In this document: one piece after another, positions 18,028 to 32,262 of the stretch
Layout: each line of letters starts with the position of its first letter
How positions within the stretch are numbered: the first letter of the stretch is position 1
Source of the DNA: Pseudoxanthomonas beigongshangi
GTDB taxonomy: Bacteria > Pseudomonadota > Gammaproteobacteria > Xanthomonadales > Xanthomonadaceae
DNA length: 64,000 bases
Direction: 5' to 3'
Assembly (NCBI RefSeq): GCF_016820515.1
Contig: NZ_JADHDV010000003.1
Location: 78,562-142,561 of the forward strand
Notes under the pieces: generated by a model
Told to the model about the DNA's origin: nothing
Database searches by the model: none
What the model saw: only the letters and a program-made list of their open reading frames with translations
Translations under genes and position numbers: made by a program

Positions 18028-18756
18028 ATGCTCGAGATGCGTTCGGTTTCCAAGGTCTACCGCACTTCCCAGGTGGAGACGCACGCGCTGCGCTCCCTCG
18101 ACCTGCATGTCCGCGAGGGCGAGTTTGTCGCGGTGACCGGGCCGTCGGGCTCGGGCAAGACCACCTTCCTCAACATCGCCGGTCTGCTGGAAACCTTCAC
18201 CGGTGGCCAGTACACCCTGGACGGCCAGGACGTGAGCGGGCTGTCGGATGACGCGCGCAGCAAGCTGCGCAACCAGAAGATCGGCTTCATCTTCCAGAGC
18301 TTCAACCTGATTCCGGATCTGAACCTGTTCGACAACGTCGACGTGCCGCTGCGCTACCGCGGCATGAGCGCTTCCGAGCGCAAGCAGCGCATTGAGGACG
18401 CGCTGACCCGCGTCGGCCTGGGCTCGCGCATGAAGCACTACCCGTCCGAACTGTCCGGCGGCCAGCAGCAGCGCGCGGCGATCGCGCGTGCCCTGGCCGG
18501 CACGCCCAAGCTGCTGCTGGCGGACGAACCGACCGGCAACCTGGACTCGCAGATGGCCCGTGGGGTGATGGAGCTGCTGGAGGAGATCAACAGCCAGGGC
18601 ACCACCATCATCATGGTGACCCACGATCCGGAGCTGGCCGCGCGCGCGCAGCGCAACGTGCACATCGTCGACGGCGCCGCCACCGACCTGACCACCGAGC
18701 CGCGCCTGATTTCCACGGTGGGCCTGGACGTCAATCTCGCTCCCGCCCAGGCCTGA
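18028..18756 (+). CDS. ABC export ATPase, MacB/LolD type
   Basis: 242 residues. Walker A is GPSGSGKT (38-45), the Q-loop is FQSFNL, the signature LSGGQQQR, Walker B LLLADEPTGNLD and the switch MVTHDPEL. The start at 18028 has an AGAAGGA site; a frame opens further upstream at 18001 without added features. The sequence is of the MacB/LolD cytoplasmic ATPase class and pairs with the three following FtsX-fold permeases, which are separate here. Confidence 0.92.
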   Translation: MLEMRSVSKVYRTSQVETHALRSLDLHVREGEFVAVTGPSGSGKTTFLNIAGLLETFTGGQYTLDGQDVSGLSDDARSKLRNQKIGFIFQSFNLIPDLNLFDNVDVPLRYRGMSASERKQRIEDALTRVGLGSRMKHYPSELSGGQQQRAAIARALAGTPKLLLADEPTGNLDSQMARGVMELLEEINSQGTTIIMVTHDPELAARAQRNVHIVDGAATDLTTEPRLISTVGLDVNLAPAQA

Positions 18757-18766
18757 GGAACTGACC

Positions 18767-20068
18767 ATGTTCGGTTACTACTTCCAGCTTGCCCTGCGCA
18801 GCTTCAGGCGCAACAAGGTGCTGACCGCGCTGATGGTGCTGGCCATCGCGCTGGGCATCGGCGCCAGCATGACCACCCTGACCGTGTTCTACATCCTGTC
18901 CGGCGATCCGATGCCGGGCCGCAGCCACACCCTGTTCTACCCGCAGATGGATCCGCAAAGCATGGACGGCTACACCGCTGGCGAAGAGCCGGAGGAGCAG
19001 GTGACGCGTTTCGACGCCGAGGCGCTGCTGCGCGAGAAGAAGGGCGATCGCCAGGCGCTGATGACCGGCGGCGGCGTCAGCATCGAGCCGGAGAAACAGG
19101 GCCTGTCCCCGTTCGTGGTGGACGCGCGCTACACCTCGGCCGATTTCTTCCCGATGTTCGACGCACCGTTCGCGCAGGGAACGCCCTGGAGCGCACGCGA
19201 GGACGATACCCAGGCGCGCGTGGCGGTGATCTCCCAGAAACTCAACGAAAAGCTGTTCGACGGCGGCAACAGCGTGGGCAAGTCGATCCGCATCGACCAG
19301 AACGAGTTCCGCGTGATCGGCGTGCTGGAGGACTGGCGCCCCACCCCGCGCTTCTATGATCTGAACAGCGATCGCTACGGCGAGGTGGAGCAGGTGTTCC
19401 TGCCGTTCTCCACCGCGGTGAACATGAAGTTCGGCCGCAACGGTTCGATGAACTGCTGGGGCGACAGCCAGGGCGACGAGACCGGCGTCAATGCGCCCTG
19501 CACGTGGATGCAGTACTGGGTGCAGTTGGATACGCCGGAAAAGGTGGAAGCCTACCGCCAGTACCTGGTGAATTACTCCGACCAGCAGCGCCGCGCCGGC
19601 CGTTTCGAGCGGCCAACCAACGTGCGCCTGCGCAACGTGATGGAGTGGCTGGACTACAAGAAAGTCGTGCCCAGCGACGTGCGCCTGCAGACCTGGCTGG
19701 CATTCGGCTTCCTGCTGGTCTGCCTGATCAACACGGTGGGCCTGCTGCTGGCCAAGTTCATGCGTCGCTCCAGCGAAATCGGCGTGCGCCGCGCCCTGGG
19801 CGCCTCCAAGGGGGCGATCTTCACCCAGGCGCTGGTGGAGGCCGGCACCATCGGCCTGGCCGGCGGCGTGCTCGGACTGGGACTTGCCCTGCTGGGCCTG
19901 TGGGCAGTACGCCAGCAGCCGGCCAGCTACGCCGAACTGGCGCACCTGGACCCGGTGATGCTGCTGACCACGTTCGGCCTGGCGATCCTGGCCAGCGTGC
20001 TGGCGGGCTTGCTGCCCGCCTGGCGCGCCTGCCAGGTGACCCCGGCCATCCAGCTCAAAACCCAATGA
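18767..20068 (+). CDS. ABC export permease 1 (MacB periplasmic-core/FtsX type)
   Basis: 433 residues. N-terminal helix (VLTALMVLAIALGIGASMTTL), a large periplasmic domain (about 45-315) with the MacB-core pattern, then three helices ending in the FtsX domain with SSEIGVRRALGAS. Unlike classic MacB there is no fused ATPase. It follows the ATPase gene by 10 bases. Confidence 0.88.
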   Translation: MFGYYFQLALRSFRRNKVLTALMVLAIALGIGASMTTLTVFYILSGDPMPGRSHTLFYPQMDPQSMDGYTAGEEPEEQVTRFDAEALLREKKGDRQALMTGGGVSIEPEKQGLSPFVVDARYTSADFFPMFDAPFAQGTPWSAREDDTQARVAVISQKLNEKLFDGGNSVGKSIRIDQNEFRVIGVLEDWRPTPRFYDLNSDRYGEVEQVFLPFSTAVNMKFGRNGSMNCWGDSQGDETGVNAPCTWMQYWVQLDTPEKVEAYRQYLVNYSDQQRRAGRFERPTNVRLRNVMEWLDYKKVVPSDVRLQTWLAFGFLLVCLINTVGLLLAKFMRRSSEIGVRRALGASKGAIFTQALVEAGTIGLAGGVLGLGLALLGLWAVRQQPASYAELAHLDPVMLLTTFGLAILASVLAGLLPAWRACQVTPAIQLKTQ

Positions 20069-20156
20069 TCCAGTCGCCGCTCCGGCCGATGGACGCGCGG
20101 TAGCTCTCTCTCCCGCACGCCTCGGCCGGAACGGCAACTCTCCCGGAGCACACCTC

Positions 20157-21383
20157 ATGGATATCCGCCCCATCTTCACCGCGCTGCGCCGGCACAAGAC
20201 CGCCGCCGCACTGATCGTCATCGAGGTCGCGCTGAGCTGCGCGATCATCTGCAACGCCCTGTTCCTGATCAACGGACGACTGGAGCGCATGGACCGCGTC
20301 AGCGGCCTGGCCGAGAAGGAAATCGTGCGCGTCCAGCTGGCCGGCATCGGCCGCGACGAGAATGCCGAAGCACTCACCAAGGCCGATCTGGCGGCATTGC
20401 GCGCCTTGCCCGGCGTGAAGGCAGCTTCGGTGACCAACCAGGTGGCATTCAACAACAGTTCCTGGAACAGCGGCGTCCGCCTGAACCAGCAGCAGACCCA
20501 TCAGAATCTGAACGCCACCGTCTACATGGCGGACGATCAGTTCCTCGATACCCTCGGCCTGAACCTGGTGGCCGGGCGCAAGTTCAACAGCGATGAATTC
20601 CTCGAATGGGAAACGTTGAACAAGCCCGACACCCCCGGCACCATCCCGTCGGCGATCATCACCCGCAGCATGGCCAACGCGCTCTATCCGGATGGCAGCG
20701 CACTGGGCAAGACGTTCTACAGCTGGGGCGATGAACCCATCAAGATCATCGGTATCGTCGAACACCTGGTGCGGCCAAGCGAACAGGGCGGACCGACCGC
20801 GTACGAGTACTCGATGATGTTTCCGATCCGGGTGCCCTTCAACATGGGCGGCCATTTCCTGATCCGCACCGATCCCGAGCGCCGCGCCGAGGTGCTGAAG
20901 GCTGCGGTGGACGTGCTGCAGAAGAACAGCCCCAATCGGATCATCCTGGAGCAGGACACCATCGAGGAGATGCGGAACGACTTCTACCGGCAGGACCGCT
21001 CGATGGCCTGGCTGCTGGTGGCGGTGTGCGTGGCGCTGCTGATCGTGACCGCGCTGGGCATCGTCGGCTTGGCCAGCTTCTGGGTGCAGCAGCGTTCCAA
21101 GCAGATCGGCGTGCGCCGGGCGCTGGGCGCGACCCGCCGGCAGATCCTGCGCTACTTCCAGACCGAGAACTTCCTACTGGCCTCGCTGGGCATCGTCATC
21201 GGCATGGCGCTGGCCTACGGCATCAACCAGGTGCTGATGGGCAAGTACGAGCTGGCGCGGTTGCCGCTGTACTACCTGCCGGTGGGCGCGGTGCTGCTGT
21301 GGCTGCTGGGCCAGATCTCGGTGCTCGGCCCGGCCATGCGCGCGGCGTCGGTGCCGCCGGCGGTGGCGACCCGTAGCGCTTGA
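20157..21383 (+). CDS. ABC export permease 2 (MacB periplasmic-core/FtsX type)
   Basis: 408 residues. Same layout as the preceding permease: helix at 16-36, periplasmic core (including LRALPGVKAASVTNQVAF), then FtsX helices with RSKQIGVRRALGATRRQ. It is a paralog of both neighbours, and closest to the third permease, with which it shares the ALPGV...TNQV core motif. A strong hairpin follows the stop codon. Confidence 0.88.
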   Translation: MDIRPIFTALRRHKTAAALIVIEVALSCAIICNALFLINGRLERMDRVSGLAEKEIVRVQLAGIGRDENAEALTKADLAALRALPGVKAASVTNQVAFNNSSWNSGVRLNQQQTHQNLNATVYMADDQFLDTLGLNLVAGRKFNSDEFLEWETLNKPDTPGTIPSAIITRSMANALYPDGSALGKTFYSWGDEPIKIIGIVEHLVRPSEQGGPTAYEYSMMFPIRVPFNMGGHFLIRTDPERRAEVLKAAVDVLQKNSPNRIILEQDTIEEMRNDFYRQDRSMAWLLVAVCVALLIVTALGIVGLASFWVQQRSKQIGVRRALGATRRQILRYFQTENFLLASLGIVIGMALAYGINQVLMGKYELARLPLYYLPVGAVLLWLLGQISVLGPAMRAASVPPAVATRSA

Positions 21384-21404
21384 TCGGCCCGCCTGCCGCC
21401 CTCC

Positions 21405-21430
21405 GACTCCCCGCCCGACGGCGGGGAGTC
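21405..21430 (+). terminator. Terminator-like hairpin between permease 2 and permease 3
   Basis: A perfect 11-bp stem (GACTCCCCGCC / GGCGGGGAGTC) with loop cgac is followed by TTCTT. It lies inside the operon, so it probably reduces but does not abolish expression of the downstream genes, or separates the regulator genes from the transporter. Confidence 0.6.
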
Positions 21431-21449
21431 TTCTTCCGCCGGGTGAACC

Positions 21450-22673
21450 ATGGACCTTCGTTCCCTGTTTCGGATCCCCATCCTGCTGTGCCGGCACCGC
21501 GGCCTGGCCACGCTGCTGGTGCTGGAGGTCGCGGTTGGTTTCCTGCTGCTGTACCTCGCCTGGCAGGCACACTCGGCCTGGCAGCATGCGCGGACCGCAC
21601 CCAGCGGAGTTTCCGAAGCCTCGTTGCTGGTCGTTCCGCCAATGGGCCGCGCGGCCACCGTCGTGGACGTGCCCGCGCTGATGCAGGCGCTGCGCGCCCT
21701 GCCCGGCGTCGAGGCCGCGGTCGCGACCAACCAGGTTCCGTACGCGCGCAACTCGTGGAACGCCGCCGTGGGCGACCGCCCGCCGGTCGGCCGTGATCGG
21801 ATCGCCAGCATCTACATGGGCGGCGCGGACATGCCCCGCGCGCTTGGCCTGGACATCGCCGCCGGCCGCGACTTGCTCGCTTCGGAAGATCAGGTCATGA
21901 CGCCGGACGCCGGCGACGGCAGCGCGCTGCCCGCGCTGGTCACCCGTTCGCTGGCCGAGGATCTGTATCCGGGCGGGCCGGTGCTGGGCCGGCCGGTGAG
22001 TGGCCTGCAGCGACCGGCGCGGATTGTCGGCGTCGTCGACCGCGCGCCGCTGCCGCTGGGCAGTCGCGGTCACGCCTCGCCGGGCGCGGCGCTCTTCCTG
22101 CCGTTGCGTCCAGGCGATGCATCGTGGGCGCATCTGCTGATCCGCACCGCGCCGGAACAACGCGACGTGGTGGCGCAGCGGGTCCATGCCTTGCTCGTCG
22201 CGAGCTTCCCCGAACGACCGGTCGCCATGCCGTTGCGGATGGACGAGATGCGCCTGGATACCCTGCACGCGGAGCGTCGCTGGATGTGGACGACACTCGC
22301 CTGCGCGGCCGGCTGGTGGCTGCTGACGCTGCTGAGCCTGGGCGTGGCCGGCCAGTTGTGGGTGCAGCAAAGCGCGCTGCGGATCAGCCTGCATCGCGCG
22401 GTCGGCGCGACCGCGCGGCAGATCCGGCTGGCGGTGCGCTGGGAACATTTCCTGATCACCCTGGCGGGCATCGGCCTGGGCGCCGTCGCCGCGCGCGCAC
22501 TGCTCCACCGCCTGCCCGCGCCGTGGACCCTGGAACCCGCCTCGCCACTGTGGCTGGCCGGCGCGGCACTGGTGATCATGGCGGTGGCGCAACTCGCCGC
22601 GACCTGGCCCGCGCGCCGCGCCGCCAACGTCGCGCCGGAGCGCGTGACGCGCAAGCCCTGGGTTAGGCTATAG
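21450..22673 (+). CDS. ABC export permease 3, divergent paralog
   Basis: 407 residues. It keeps the four-helix layout and the NQVPYARNSWNAAV region shared with permease 2 but has a shorter core and weaker FtsX motif (ALRISLHRAVGATARQI). The residues between are less conserved and alanine-rich. It could form a hetero-dimer with one of the other two. Three permeases for one ATPase is uncommon; which pairs form is not known. Confidence 0.8.
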   Translation: MDLRSLFRIPILLCRHRGLATLLVLEVAVGFLLLYLAWQAHSAWQHARTAPSGVSEASLLVVPPMGRAATVVDVPALMQALRALPGVEAAVATNQVPYARNSWNAAVGDRPPVGRDRIASIYMGGADMPRALGLDIAAGRDLLASEDQVMTPDAGDGSALPALVTRSLAEDLYPGGPVLGRPVSGLQRPARIVGVVDRAPLPLGSRGHASPGAALFLPLRPGDASWAHLLIRTAPEQRDVVAQRVHALLVASFPERPVAMPLRMDEMRLDTLHAERRWMWTTLACAAGWWLLTLLSLGVAGQLWVQQSALRISLHRAVGATARQIRLAVRWEHFLITLAGIGLGAVAARALLHRLPAPWTLEPASPLWLAGAALVIMAVAQLAATWPARRAANVAPERVTRKPWVRL

Positions 22674-22675
22674 GC

Positions 22676-24009
<1,334 letters not shown>

Positions 24010-24013
<4 letters not shown>

Positions 24014-25347
24014 CCCGTCGCTCGCTCGCCGGTCGCCTGTTGCTGTGGCTGCTGCCTTCGATGGCGGTGGCGATCGGGCTGCCGCTGCTGCTGCACCGCT
24101 GGCTGGACGACGACCGGCTGGCGTTCCTGTTGTCGGCACTGATCGTGCTGCCGCTGGTCATGCTGGCCGTGCGGCGAGCGCTGGCGCCGATGAATTCGCT
24201 GTTCCGCGCCTTGTCCGGCAGCGTGAACAGTTATCGCGACGGCGAGTACAACTTCGGCATCCATTGGGACAGCCCGGACGAACTCGGCGCACTGGTGGCC
24301 TCCCACAGCGAACTGGGCGACGTGCTGCGCGAACAGCGCCAGAGCCTGGTGCAGCGCGAACTGCTGCTGGACACCATGGTGCAGAACACACCGGTGGCGA
24401 TGCTGCTGCTGGCCACCGGCGGCGATGGCGTGCGCCGGGTCGTGTTCGCCAATGTCGCCGCGCGCAAGCTGTTGCATGGCGGCTGGAAACTGGAGGGGCA
24501 GAATTTCGACCTGCTGCTGGAAAGCGCGCCGGTGGAAATGCGCGAGGCATTGTCGCGCGGCGGCGACAGCCTGTTCGCGGTGGCCCAGGCCGACAGCGAG
24601 GAGGAGGAACAGGTCTACCACCTGGCGCGCCGCTACTTCCGCCTCAATGGCCGTCGCCACGAACTGCTGCTGCTGCGCCTGCTGACCAGCGAACTGCGCC
24701 GGCAGGAAGTGATGACCTGGAAGAAGGTCATCCGCGTGATCAGTCACGAACTCAACAATTCGCTGGCGCCCATCGCCTCGCTGGCCCACTCGGGCAGCGA
24801 GCTGATCCGACGCGGCCGCCATGACCGGCTGGAGGAGATCTTCGCGACCATCGAGGATCGCGCCCGCCATCTGGAAGGCTTCATCCGCGGCTACGCGCGT
24901 TTCGCCAAGCTGCCGCAACCGCAGCTGCAGACAATCCATTGGAACACCTGGCTGGAAGGCCTGCGTCGGCAGATCACCTTCCAGTTGGAAATGCCCGCGG
25001 ACGACCTGAGCAGCCGCATCGATCCGGCCCAGTTGGAACAAGCCCTGCTCAACCTGCTGAAAAATGCCCACGAATCGGGTTCCAGCGTGGACGGCGTTGC
25101 GATGAAGGTCACCCGCCTGCCGGACTGGATCCGCCTGGAAGTGATGGATCGCGGCAGCGGCATGAATGATGCCGTGCTGCAGAACGCGCTGGTGCCGTTC
25201 TATTCGACCAAGCGCAACGGCACCGGCCTGGGCCTGGCGCTGACCCGCGAAATCGTCGAGGCCCACGGCGGCCGCCTGTCCCTGCACAACCGCGAAGGCG
25301 GCGGCCTGTGCGTGGCGATCCAGCTGCCGGACAATCCGGGTGCCTGA
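24010..25347 (+). CDS. Sensor histidine kinase (NtrY-like)
   Basis: 445 residues. Two N-terminal helices (11-28, 37-55) enclose almost no periplasmic loop, then HAMP-like and PAS regions. The phosphorylated histidine is in VISHELNNSLAP. ATPase boxes are LLNLLKNAHES (N), MDRGSGM (G1) and TKRNGTGLGLALT (G2). The very short loop suggests that it senses a membrane or cytoplasmic signal. It overlaps the regulator by four bases (24010-24013). Confidence 0.9.
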
Positions 25348-25371
25348 GGCGTCGCGCGCACCCTCCCTTCC

Positions 25372-25467
25372 TGTGGGAGCGACGTAAGTCGCGATACGCG
25401 GAACACCCGGCATGCATCGTGATACGAATGCATGTGGCAAAGGCTCGCGACTCACGTCGCTCCCACA
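25372..25467. repeat. REP-like hairpin (GTGGGAGCGACG type)
   Basis: TGTGGGAGCGACGTAAGTCGCGA (25372 on, split as two near-palindromic halves) is matched by its inverted counterpart at 25445-25467. Each arm also folds on itself (GCGAC..GTCGC). The same arms occur at 58630-58697 and 59246-59287 around a RAYT transposase. Confidence 0.75.
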
Positions 25468-25483
25468 TGACAGATTGCGGTCC

Positions 25484-25560
25484 CGTAGAGCGGAGCTTGC
25501 TCCGCTGCACGGAAATCATCACCGCTTCCTGAAACCCCGCGAGCCGGGCAAGCCCGGCTC
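25484..25560. repeat. REP-like palindrome (GTAGAGCGGAGC type), copy 1
   Basis: GAGCGGAGCTTGCTCCGCTG and GAGCCGGGCAAGCCCGGCTC are self-complementary hairpins 30 bases apart. A related element with the same first hairpin lies at 36514-36593. The two hairpins may act as a joint terminator between the kinase gene and glmU, which converge here. Confidence 0.7.
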
Positions 25561-25564
25561 CCCC

Positions 25565-26932
25565 TCAGGATTTCTTCTTGGGGCGCTGCCAGCCCTCGAT
25601 GCTGGCCTGACGACCTCGGGCGACGGTGAGCTGATCGGCCGGCGCATTCTTGGTGATTACCGACCCCGCGCCGATGGTCGCGTTGCGGCCCAGCGTCACC
25701 GGCGCCACCAGGGAGGAATTGGAACCGACGAACACGCCGTCCTCGATGGTGGTGGTGGACTTGTTGACGCCATCGTAATTGCAGGTGATGGTGCCCGCGC
25801 CGATGTTGACGCCGGCGCCGATGACGGCGTCGCCGAGATAGGTCAGGTGATTGGCCTTGCTGCCCAGGCCCAGGGTGATCTTCTTGGTCTCGACGAAGTT
25901 GCCGATGTGCACGCTGTCGGCCAGCACGGTGCCCGGACGCAGGCGCGCATACGGGCCAATCTGGGCCTTGTCACCGCAGACCACGCCTTCCAGATCGCAG
26001 TGGGCACGCACCACGGTGCCGGCGCCCAGCTTGACGTCCTTCAGGCGGGTGAACGCGCCGATGCGCACGCCATCACCCAGTTCGACTTCGCCTTCCAGGA
26101 TCACGTCCACGTCGATTTCGACATCGCGCCCCACCTTCACGGTACCCCGCTGATCGAAGCGCGACGGATCCAGCATGCGCGCGCCCTGCGTGCACAGCGC
26201 GCGCGCGGCGCGCAACTGGTACGCGCGTTCCAGCTGCGACAGCTGCCAGGGATCGTTGGCGCCCTCGGCTTCGATCGGATCGGCCACCAGCACCATCTCG
26301 GCCGGGCTGAACTCGCCCGCGGCCGAAGCGAAGATGTCGGTCAGGTAGTACTCGCCCTGGACGTTGTGGTTGGACAGCGCCGACAGCCAGCGCCGCAGCG
26401 CGGTGGATTCGGCGGCGATGATGCCGGTGTTGATGGTGCGGATGCGCCGCTGTTCGTCACTGGCGTCCTTGTGCTCGACGATGGCGGCGATCCGGCCCTC
26501 GGCATCACGCACGATGCGCCCGTATCCGCTCGGATCCTCCGGCTCGGCCACCAGCACGGCGACCCGGCCGGGCGCGGCCAGCAGGCGTTGCAGGGTCTCG
26601 GCCCGGGTCAGCGGCACGTCGCCGTACAGCACCAGCACGCTGGCGGCATCCGGCACCTGCGGCATGGCCTGGGCCACCGCATGGCCGGTGCCCAATTGCT
26701 GGGCCTGGTGCGCCCATTGCAGATCCGGCTGATCGGCGAGTGCAGCCTGCACCTGATCGCCGCCATGCCCATACACCACGTGGATGCCGGCCGGCGCCAG
26801 CGCCCGCGCCGCCTCGATGACATGGGCAAGCATCGGCCGCCCGGCAATCGGCTGCAGCACCTTCGGCAGCGCCGACTTCATGCGCTTGCCTTCGCCGGCG
26901 GCCAGGATGATGACGTGCAGGGGGTGGGTCAT
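25565..26932 (-). CDS. glmU: Bifunctional GlmU (GlcN-1-P acetyltransferase / GlcNAc-1-P uridyltransferase)
   Basis: 455 residues. The N-terminal nucleotidyltransferase begins [18 protein letters not shown] (conserved G-x-G-T/K-R-M), and the C-terminal left-handed beta helix shows hexapeptide repeats ([30 protein letters not shown]). Conserved residues for CoA and acetyl transfer ([25 protein letters not shown]) are present. It catalyses the last two steps to UDP-GlcNAc for peptidoglycan and LPS. glmS lies 9 kb upstream on the same strand; the ABC operon sits between them in the opposite direction. Confidence 0.97.
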   Translation of the reverse strand: MTHPLHVIILAAGEGKRMKSALPKVLQPIAGRPMLAHVIEAARALAPAGIHVVYGHGGDQVQAALADQPDLQWAHQAQQLGTGHAVAQAMPQVPDAASVLVLYGDVPLTRAETLQRLLAAPGRVAVLVAEPEDPSGYGRIVRDAEGRIAAIVEHKDASDEQRRIRTINTGIIAAESTALRRWLSALSNHNVQGEYYLTDIFASAAGEFSPAEMVLVADPIEAEGANDPWQLSQLERAYQLRAARALCTQGARMLDPSRFDQRGTVKVGRDVEIDVDVILEGEVELGDGVRIGAFTRLKDVKLGAGTVVRAHCDLEGVVCGDKAQIGPYARLRPGTVLADSVHIGNFVETKKITLGLGSKANHLTYLGDAVIGAGVNIGAGTITCNYDGVNKSTTTIEDGVFVGSNSSLVAPVTLGRNATIGAGSVITKNAPADQLTVARGRQASIEGWQRPKKKS

Positions 26933-26992
26933 TGGCGTTCCTGTAGAGACAGTCCTTGAAGCTCGATTCTAAGCCACCGTCGCGGGTAGCAT

Positions 26993-27406
26993 GTGCGCTC
27001 CCCGATTTTCGCCGGCATCTCTTTGAGCCTGTTGCAGCAAGCGCCCCGTTACGTCATTGCCGGCATCTTCCAGTTGCTGCTGGACTGGCTGCTGTTCGTG
27101 GCCCTGACCGCGCTGGGTGTGGCGCCGGCACCGGCCAACCTGGCCGGCCGCGCCAGCGGCGCGCTGCTCGGTTTCTGGCTCAACGGGCGCTGGACGTTCG
27201 CGCAGTCGGGCAGGCCCAAGCTGGGGTGGCGCCGGCTGCTCCGCTTCATCGTGGTCTGGCTGACGCTGACACTGGTCAGCACATGGCTGGTCGCCGCCAT
27301 CGCCGCCGGGCTTGGCCTGCAGCAGGCCTGGCTGGCCAAACCGCTCGTTGAAGGTGGCCTGGCGGTGGTCGCCTTCTTCCTCTGGCGTCACATCGTCTAT
27401 CGCTGA
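26993..27406 (+). CDS. GtrA-like membrane protein
   Basis: 137 residues with four helices: RYVIAGIFQLLLDWLLFVAL, NLAGRASGALLGFWLNGRWT, LLRFIVVWLTLTLVSTWL and GLAVVAFFLWRHIVYR. The NLAGRASGALLGFWLNGRWTF stretch with the C-terminal FFLWRHIVYR is a GtrA hallmark. GtrA proteins are thought to flip undecaprenyl-linked sugars for glucosylation of surface polysaccharide. GTG at 26993 is the given start; TTG at 27023 is an alternative. It stands alone, so its partner glycosyltransferase is not in view. Confidence 0.8.
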   Translation: MRSPIFAGISLSLLQQAPRYVIAGIFQLLLDWLLFVALTALGVAPAPANLAGRASGALLGFWLNGRWTFAQSGRPKLGWRRLLRFIVVWLTLTLVSTWLVAAIAAGLGLQQAWLAKPLVEGGLAVVAFFLWRHIVYR

Positions 27407-27487
27407 GGAAGGGTTCCTCACGCATCGCGGTGGTCAATCGCGGCAGACGACCTGCGCCAGCCCTGCCTGCGCGGCCGACGGAAAAGA

Positions 27488-27515
27488 AAAACGCCGGCCC
27501 AGGGCCGGCGTTTTC
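27488..27515 (-). terminator. Terminator of the atp operon
   Basis: On the minus strand a stem AACGCCGGCCC / GGGCCGGCGTT closed by a tight loop is followed by TTTCTTTTC. It lies 26 bases after the atpC stop and can also serve the plus-strand GtrA gene. Confidence 0.85.
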
Positions 27516-27541
27516 CATGACGCGGAATGGAATCGCGCGGT

Positions 27542-27964
27542 TCAGTGCTTCAGGTTCTTGCGCAGGCGCTCCAGCGCGCTCAGCTGGGCGATGCTCATGG
27601 CCAGCTGGGCCTGGGCTTCCTCGGCGCTCATCTTCGGATCCTTGTTGGCCAGGACGCGCTCGGCTTCTTCCTTGACCTTGCGGACCGAGGCTTCGTCGAT
27701 GTCCTGCGCGCGGATCGCGGTGTCGGCCAGCACGGTGACGACCTGCGGCTGCACTTCCAGGATGCCGCCGGAGATGGCGAAGTCCAGGTGTTCGCCGTTC
27801 GGCAGGGTCACCACCACCTTGCCCGGCTTGAGGCGGGTGATCAGCGGCGCGTGCTTGGGCGCGATGCCCAGTTCGCCGAGCTCGCCGGTGGCGACGACCA
27901 GGGTGGCTTCACCGTGGAAGATTTCCTGTTCGGCGCTGACGATGTCGCAACGGATGGTGCTCAT
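27542..27964 (-). CDS. atpC: ATP synthase epsilon subunit
   Basis: 140 residues from [16 protein letters not shown]. The N-terminal beta sandwich ([31 protein letters not shown]) and C-terminal helical hairpin ([26 protein letters not shown]) are normal. It is part of the central stalk and an inhibitor of rotation. Last gene of the operon. Confidence 0.96.
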   Translation of the reverse strand: MSTIRCDIVSAEQEIFHGEATLVVATGELGELGIAPKHAPLITRLKPGKVVVTLPNGEHLDFAISGGILEVQPQVVTVLADTAIRAQDIDEASVRKVKEEAERVLANKDPKMSAEEAQAQLAMSIAQLSALERLRKNLKH

Positions 27965-27985
27965 GTTACCTCGCTGTCGCGGGGC

Positions 27986-28105
27986 GGGATTCGGGATTCG
28001 GGATTCGGGATTCGGCAAGCGCCGAAGCGCTCCTCATCCACACCCTATCCAGCACGAATCCCGCTCTTGCGAATCTCTAATCCCGAATCCCGAATCCCGA
28101 ATCCC
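27986..28105. repeat. Inter-cistronic GGGATTC repeat hairpin between atpD and atpC
   Basis: Four tandem GGGATTC units (27986-28014) face four CCGAATCCC units (28077-28105) about 60 bases apart, giving a long imperfect hairpin in the 153-base gap. Related elements stand in the two next gaps of the operon. Similar multi-copy arms were not seen elsewhere in this window. Confidence 0.75.
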
Positions 28106-28117
28106 AAGGAGGAGCGC

Positions 28118-29536
<1,419 letters not shown>

Positions 29537-29570
29537 TTAATTCGCTCGACCAGCCAAGCCGGTCTCTTCA

Positions 29571-29661
29571 GTGATTCGGGATTGGAGATTCGTGATTCGG
29601 GATTCGTGAAAGGCGCGCTGCGCTGCTCTTTCGAATCCCGATTCCCGATTCCCGAATCCCC
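29571..29661. repeat. Inter-cistronic GGGATTC repeat hairpin between atpG and atpD
   Basis: A left arm of GATTCGGGATTGGAGATTCG units at 29573 on, and a right arm of CGAATCCCGATTCCCGATTC units at 29632-29661, with about 30 bases between. Sequence is close to but not the same as the atpD/atpC element. Confidence 0.7.
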
Positions 29662-29669
29662 GTTCCTAC

Positions 29670-30533
29670 TTACACCGCCGCCGCGCCGCCGACGATTTCC
29701 GAGATTTCCTGGGTGATCGCCGCCTGGCGGGCCTTGTTGTAGACCAGGTTCAGGGTGCCGATCAGCTTGGTCGCGTTGTCGCTGGCGGCCTTCATGGCCA
29801 CCATGCGCGCGGCGTGCTCGGATGCCAGGTTCTCCAGCACCGACTGGTACACCAGCGCCTCGATGTAGCGGGTGATCACGTGGTCCAGCACGGTCGCCGC
29901 ATCGGGTTCGTAGATGTAGTCCCAATCGTGGTGGGCCACCTGCGTCTCCGCCGCCGGCAGCGGCAGCAGCTGGTCGAACGAGGCGCGCTGCGTCATGGTG
30001 TTGACGAAGCCGTTGTACACCACGAACACGCGATCCAGCTTGCCTTCGGTGTAGGCATCCAGCATGACCTTGATGACGCCGATCAGCTGGTCCAGCTTGG
30101 GGCTGTCGCCGAGGTGGGACACGCTGCCGACCAGGTTGACCTTGATCCGGCGGAAGAACACCGAGGCCTTCTGGCCGATGGTGACCACGTCGACCTCGGC
30201 ACCCTTGTCCTGCCAGCCGCGCACTTCGCCCAGCATCTTGCGGAACAGGTTGTTGTTGAGGCCGCCAGCCAGGCCGCGATCCGACGAGATGACGATGTAG
30301 CCCACCCGCTTCACTTCCGGCCGCTCGACCATGAAGGGATGCTGGTAATCGGTGTTGGCCTGGGCCAGGTGGCCGATGACCTGCTTCATCGCCCGCGCGT
30401 ACGGGCGCGAGGTCTTCATGCGGTCCTGCGCCTTCCGGATCTTGGAAGCCGAGACCATCTCGAGCGCGCGCGTCACCTTGCGGGTGTTCTGCACGCTCTT
30501 GATCTTGGTTTTGATTTCGCGTCCGCCTGCCAT
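29670..30533 (-). CDS. atpG: ATP synthase gamma subunit
   Basis: 287 residues. The coiled N-terminal helix ([20 protein letters not shown]), the conserved [15 protein letters not shown] and the C-terminal helix ([21 protein letters not shown]) define the rotor shaft. Normal length. Confidence 0.97.
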   Translation of the reverse strand: MAGGREIKTKIKSVQNTRKVTRALEMVSASKIRKAQDRMKTSRPYARAMKQVIGHLAQANTDYQHPFMVERPEVKRVGYIVISSDRGLAGGLNNNLFRKMLGEVRGWQDKGAEVDVVTIGQKASVFFRRIKVNLVGSVSHLGDSPKLDQLIGVIKVMLDAYTEGKLDRVFVVYNGFVNTMTQRASFDQLLPLPAAETQVAHHDWDYIYEPDAATVLDHVITRYIEALVYQSVLENLASEHAARMVAMKAASDNATKLIGTLNLVYNKARQAAITQEISEIVGGAAAV

Positions 30534-30550
30534 CTCTGCTCGCTCTGCTC

Positions 30551-30638
30551 GCGGGAATCGGGAATGGAGAATCGGGAATCGGCCAGGCCGTCCGCTTCTG
30601 CGCTCTTACGATTCCCTAATCCCGATTCCCGAATCCCG
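30551..30638. repeat. Inter-cistronic GGGAATC repeat hairpin between atpA and atpG
   Basis: GCGGGAATCGGGAATGGAG and further units (30551-30580) face CTAATCCCGATTCCCGAATCC (in two parts, 30616-30638). It is the third member of the family in this operon, the first nearest atpC. Confidence 0.7.
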
Positions 30639-30642
30639 GCTC

Positions 30643-32190
<1,548 letters not shown>

Positions 32191-32201
32191 TTTGGTTTCC
32201 T

Positions 32202-32254
32202 GTAGGGTGGGCCTCGGCCCACCATCATGTTCGGTGGGCCGAGGCCCACCCTAC
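32202..32254. repeat. 22-bp perfect inverted repeat between atpH and atpA
   Basis: The arm GTAGGGTGGGCCTCGGCC (first 18 of 22 bases, 32202-32223) is matched exactly by its complement at 32233-32254, with a 9-base spacer. In RNA it makes a very stable hairpin ten bases after the atpH stop. Unlike the other three inserts it is not a GGGATTC element. Confidence 0.85.
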
Positions 32255-32262
32255 GTTTCTTG

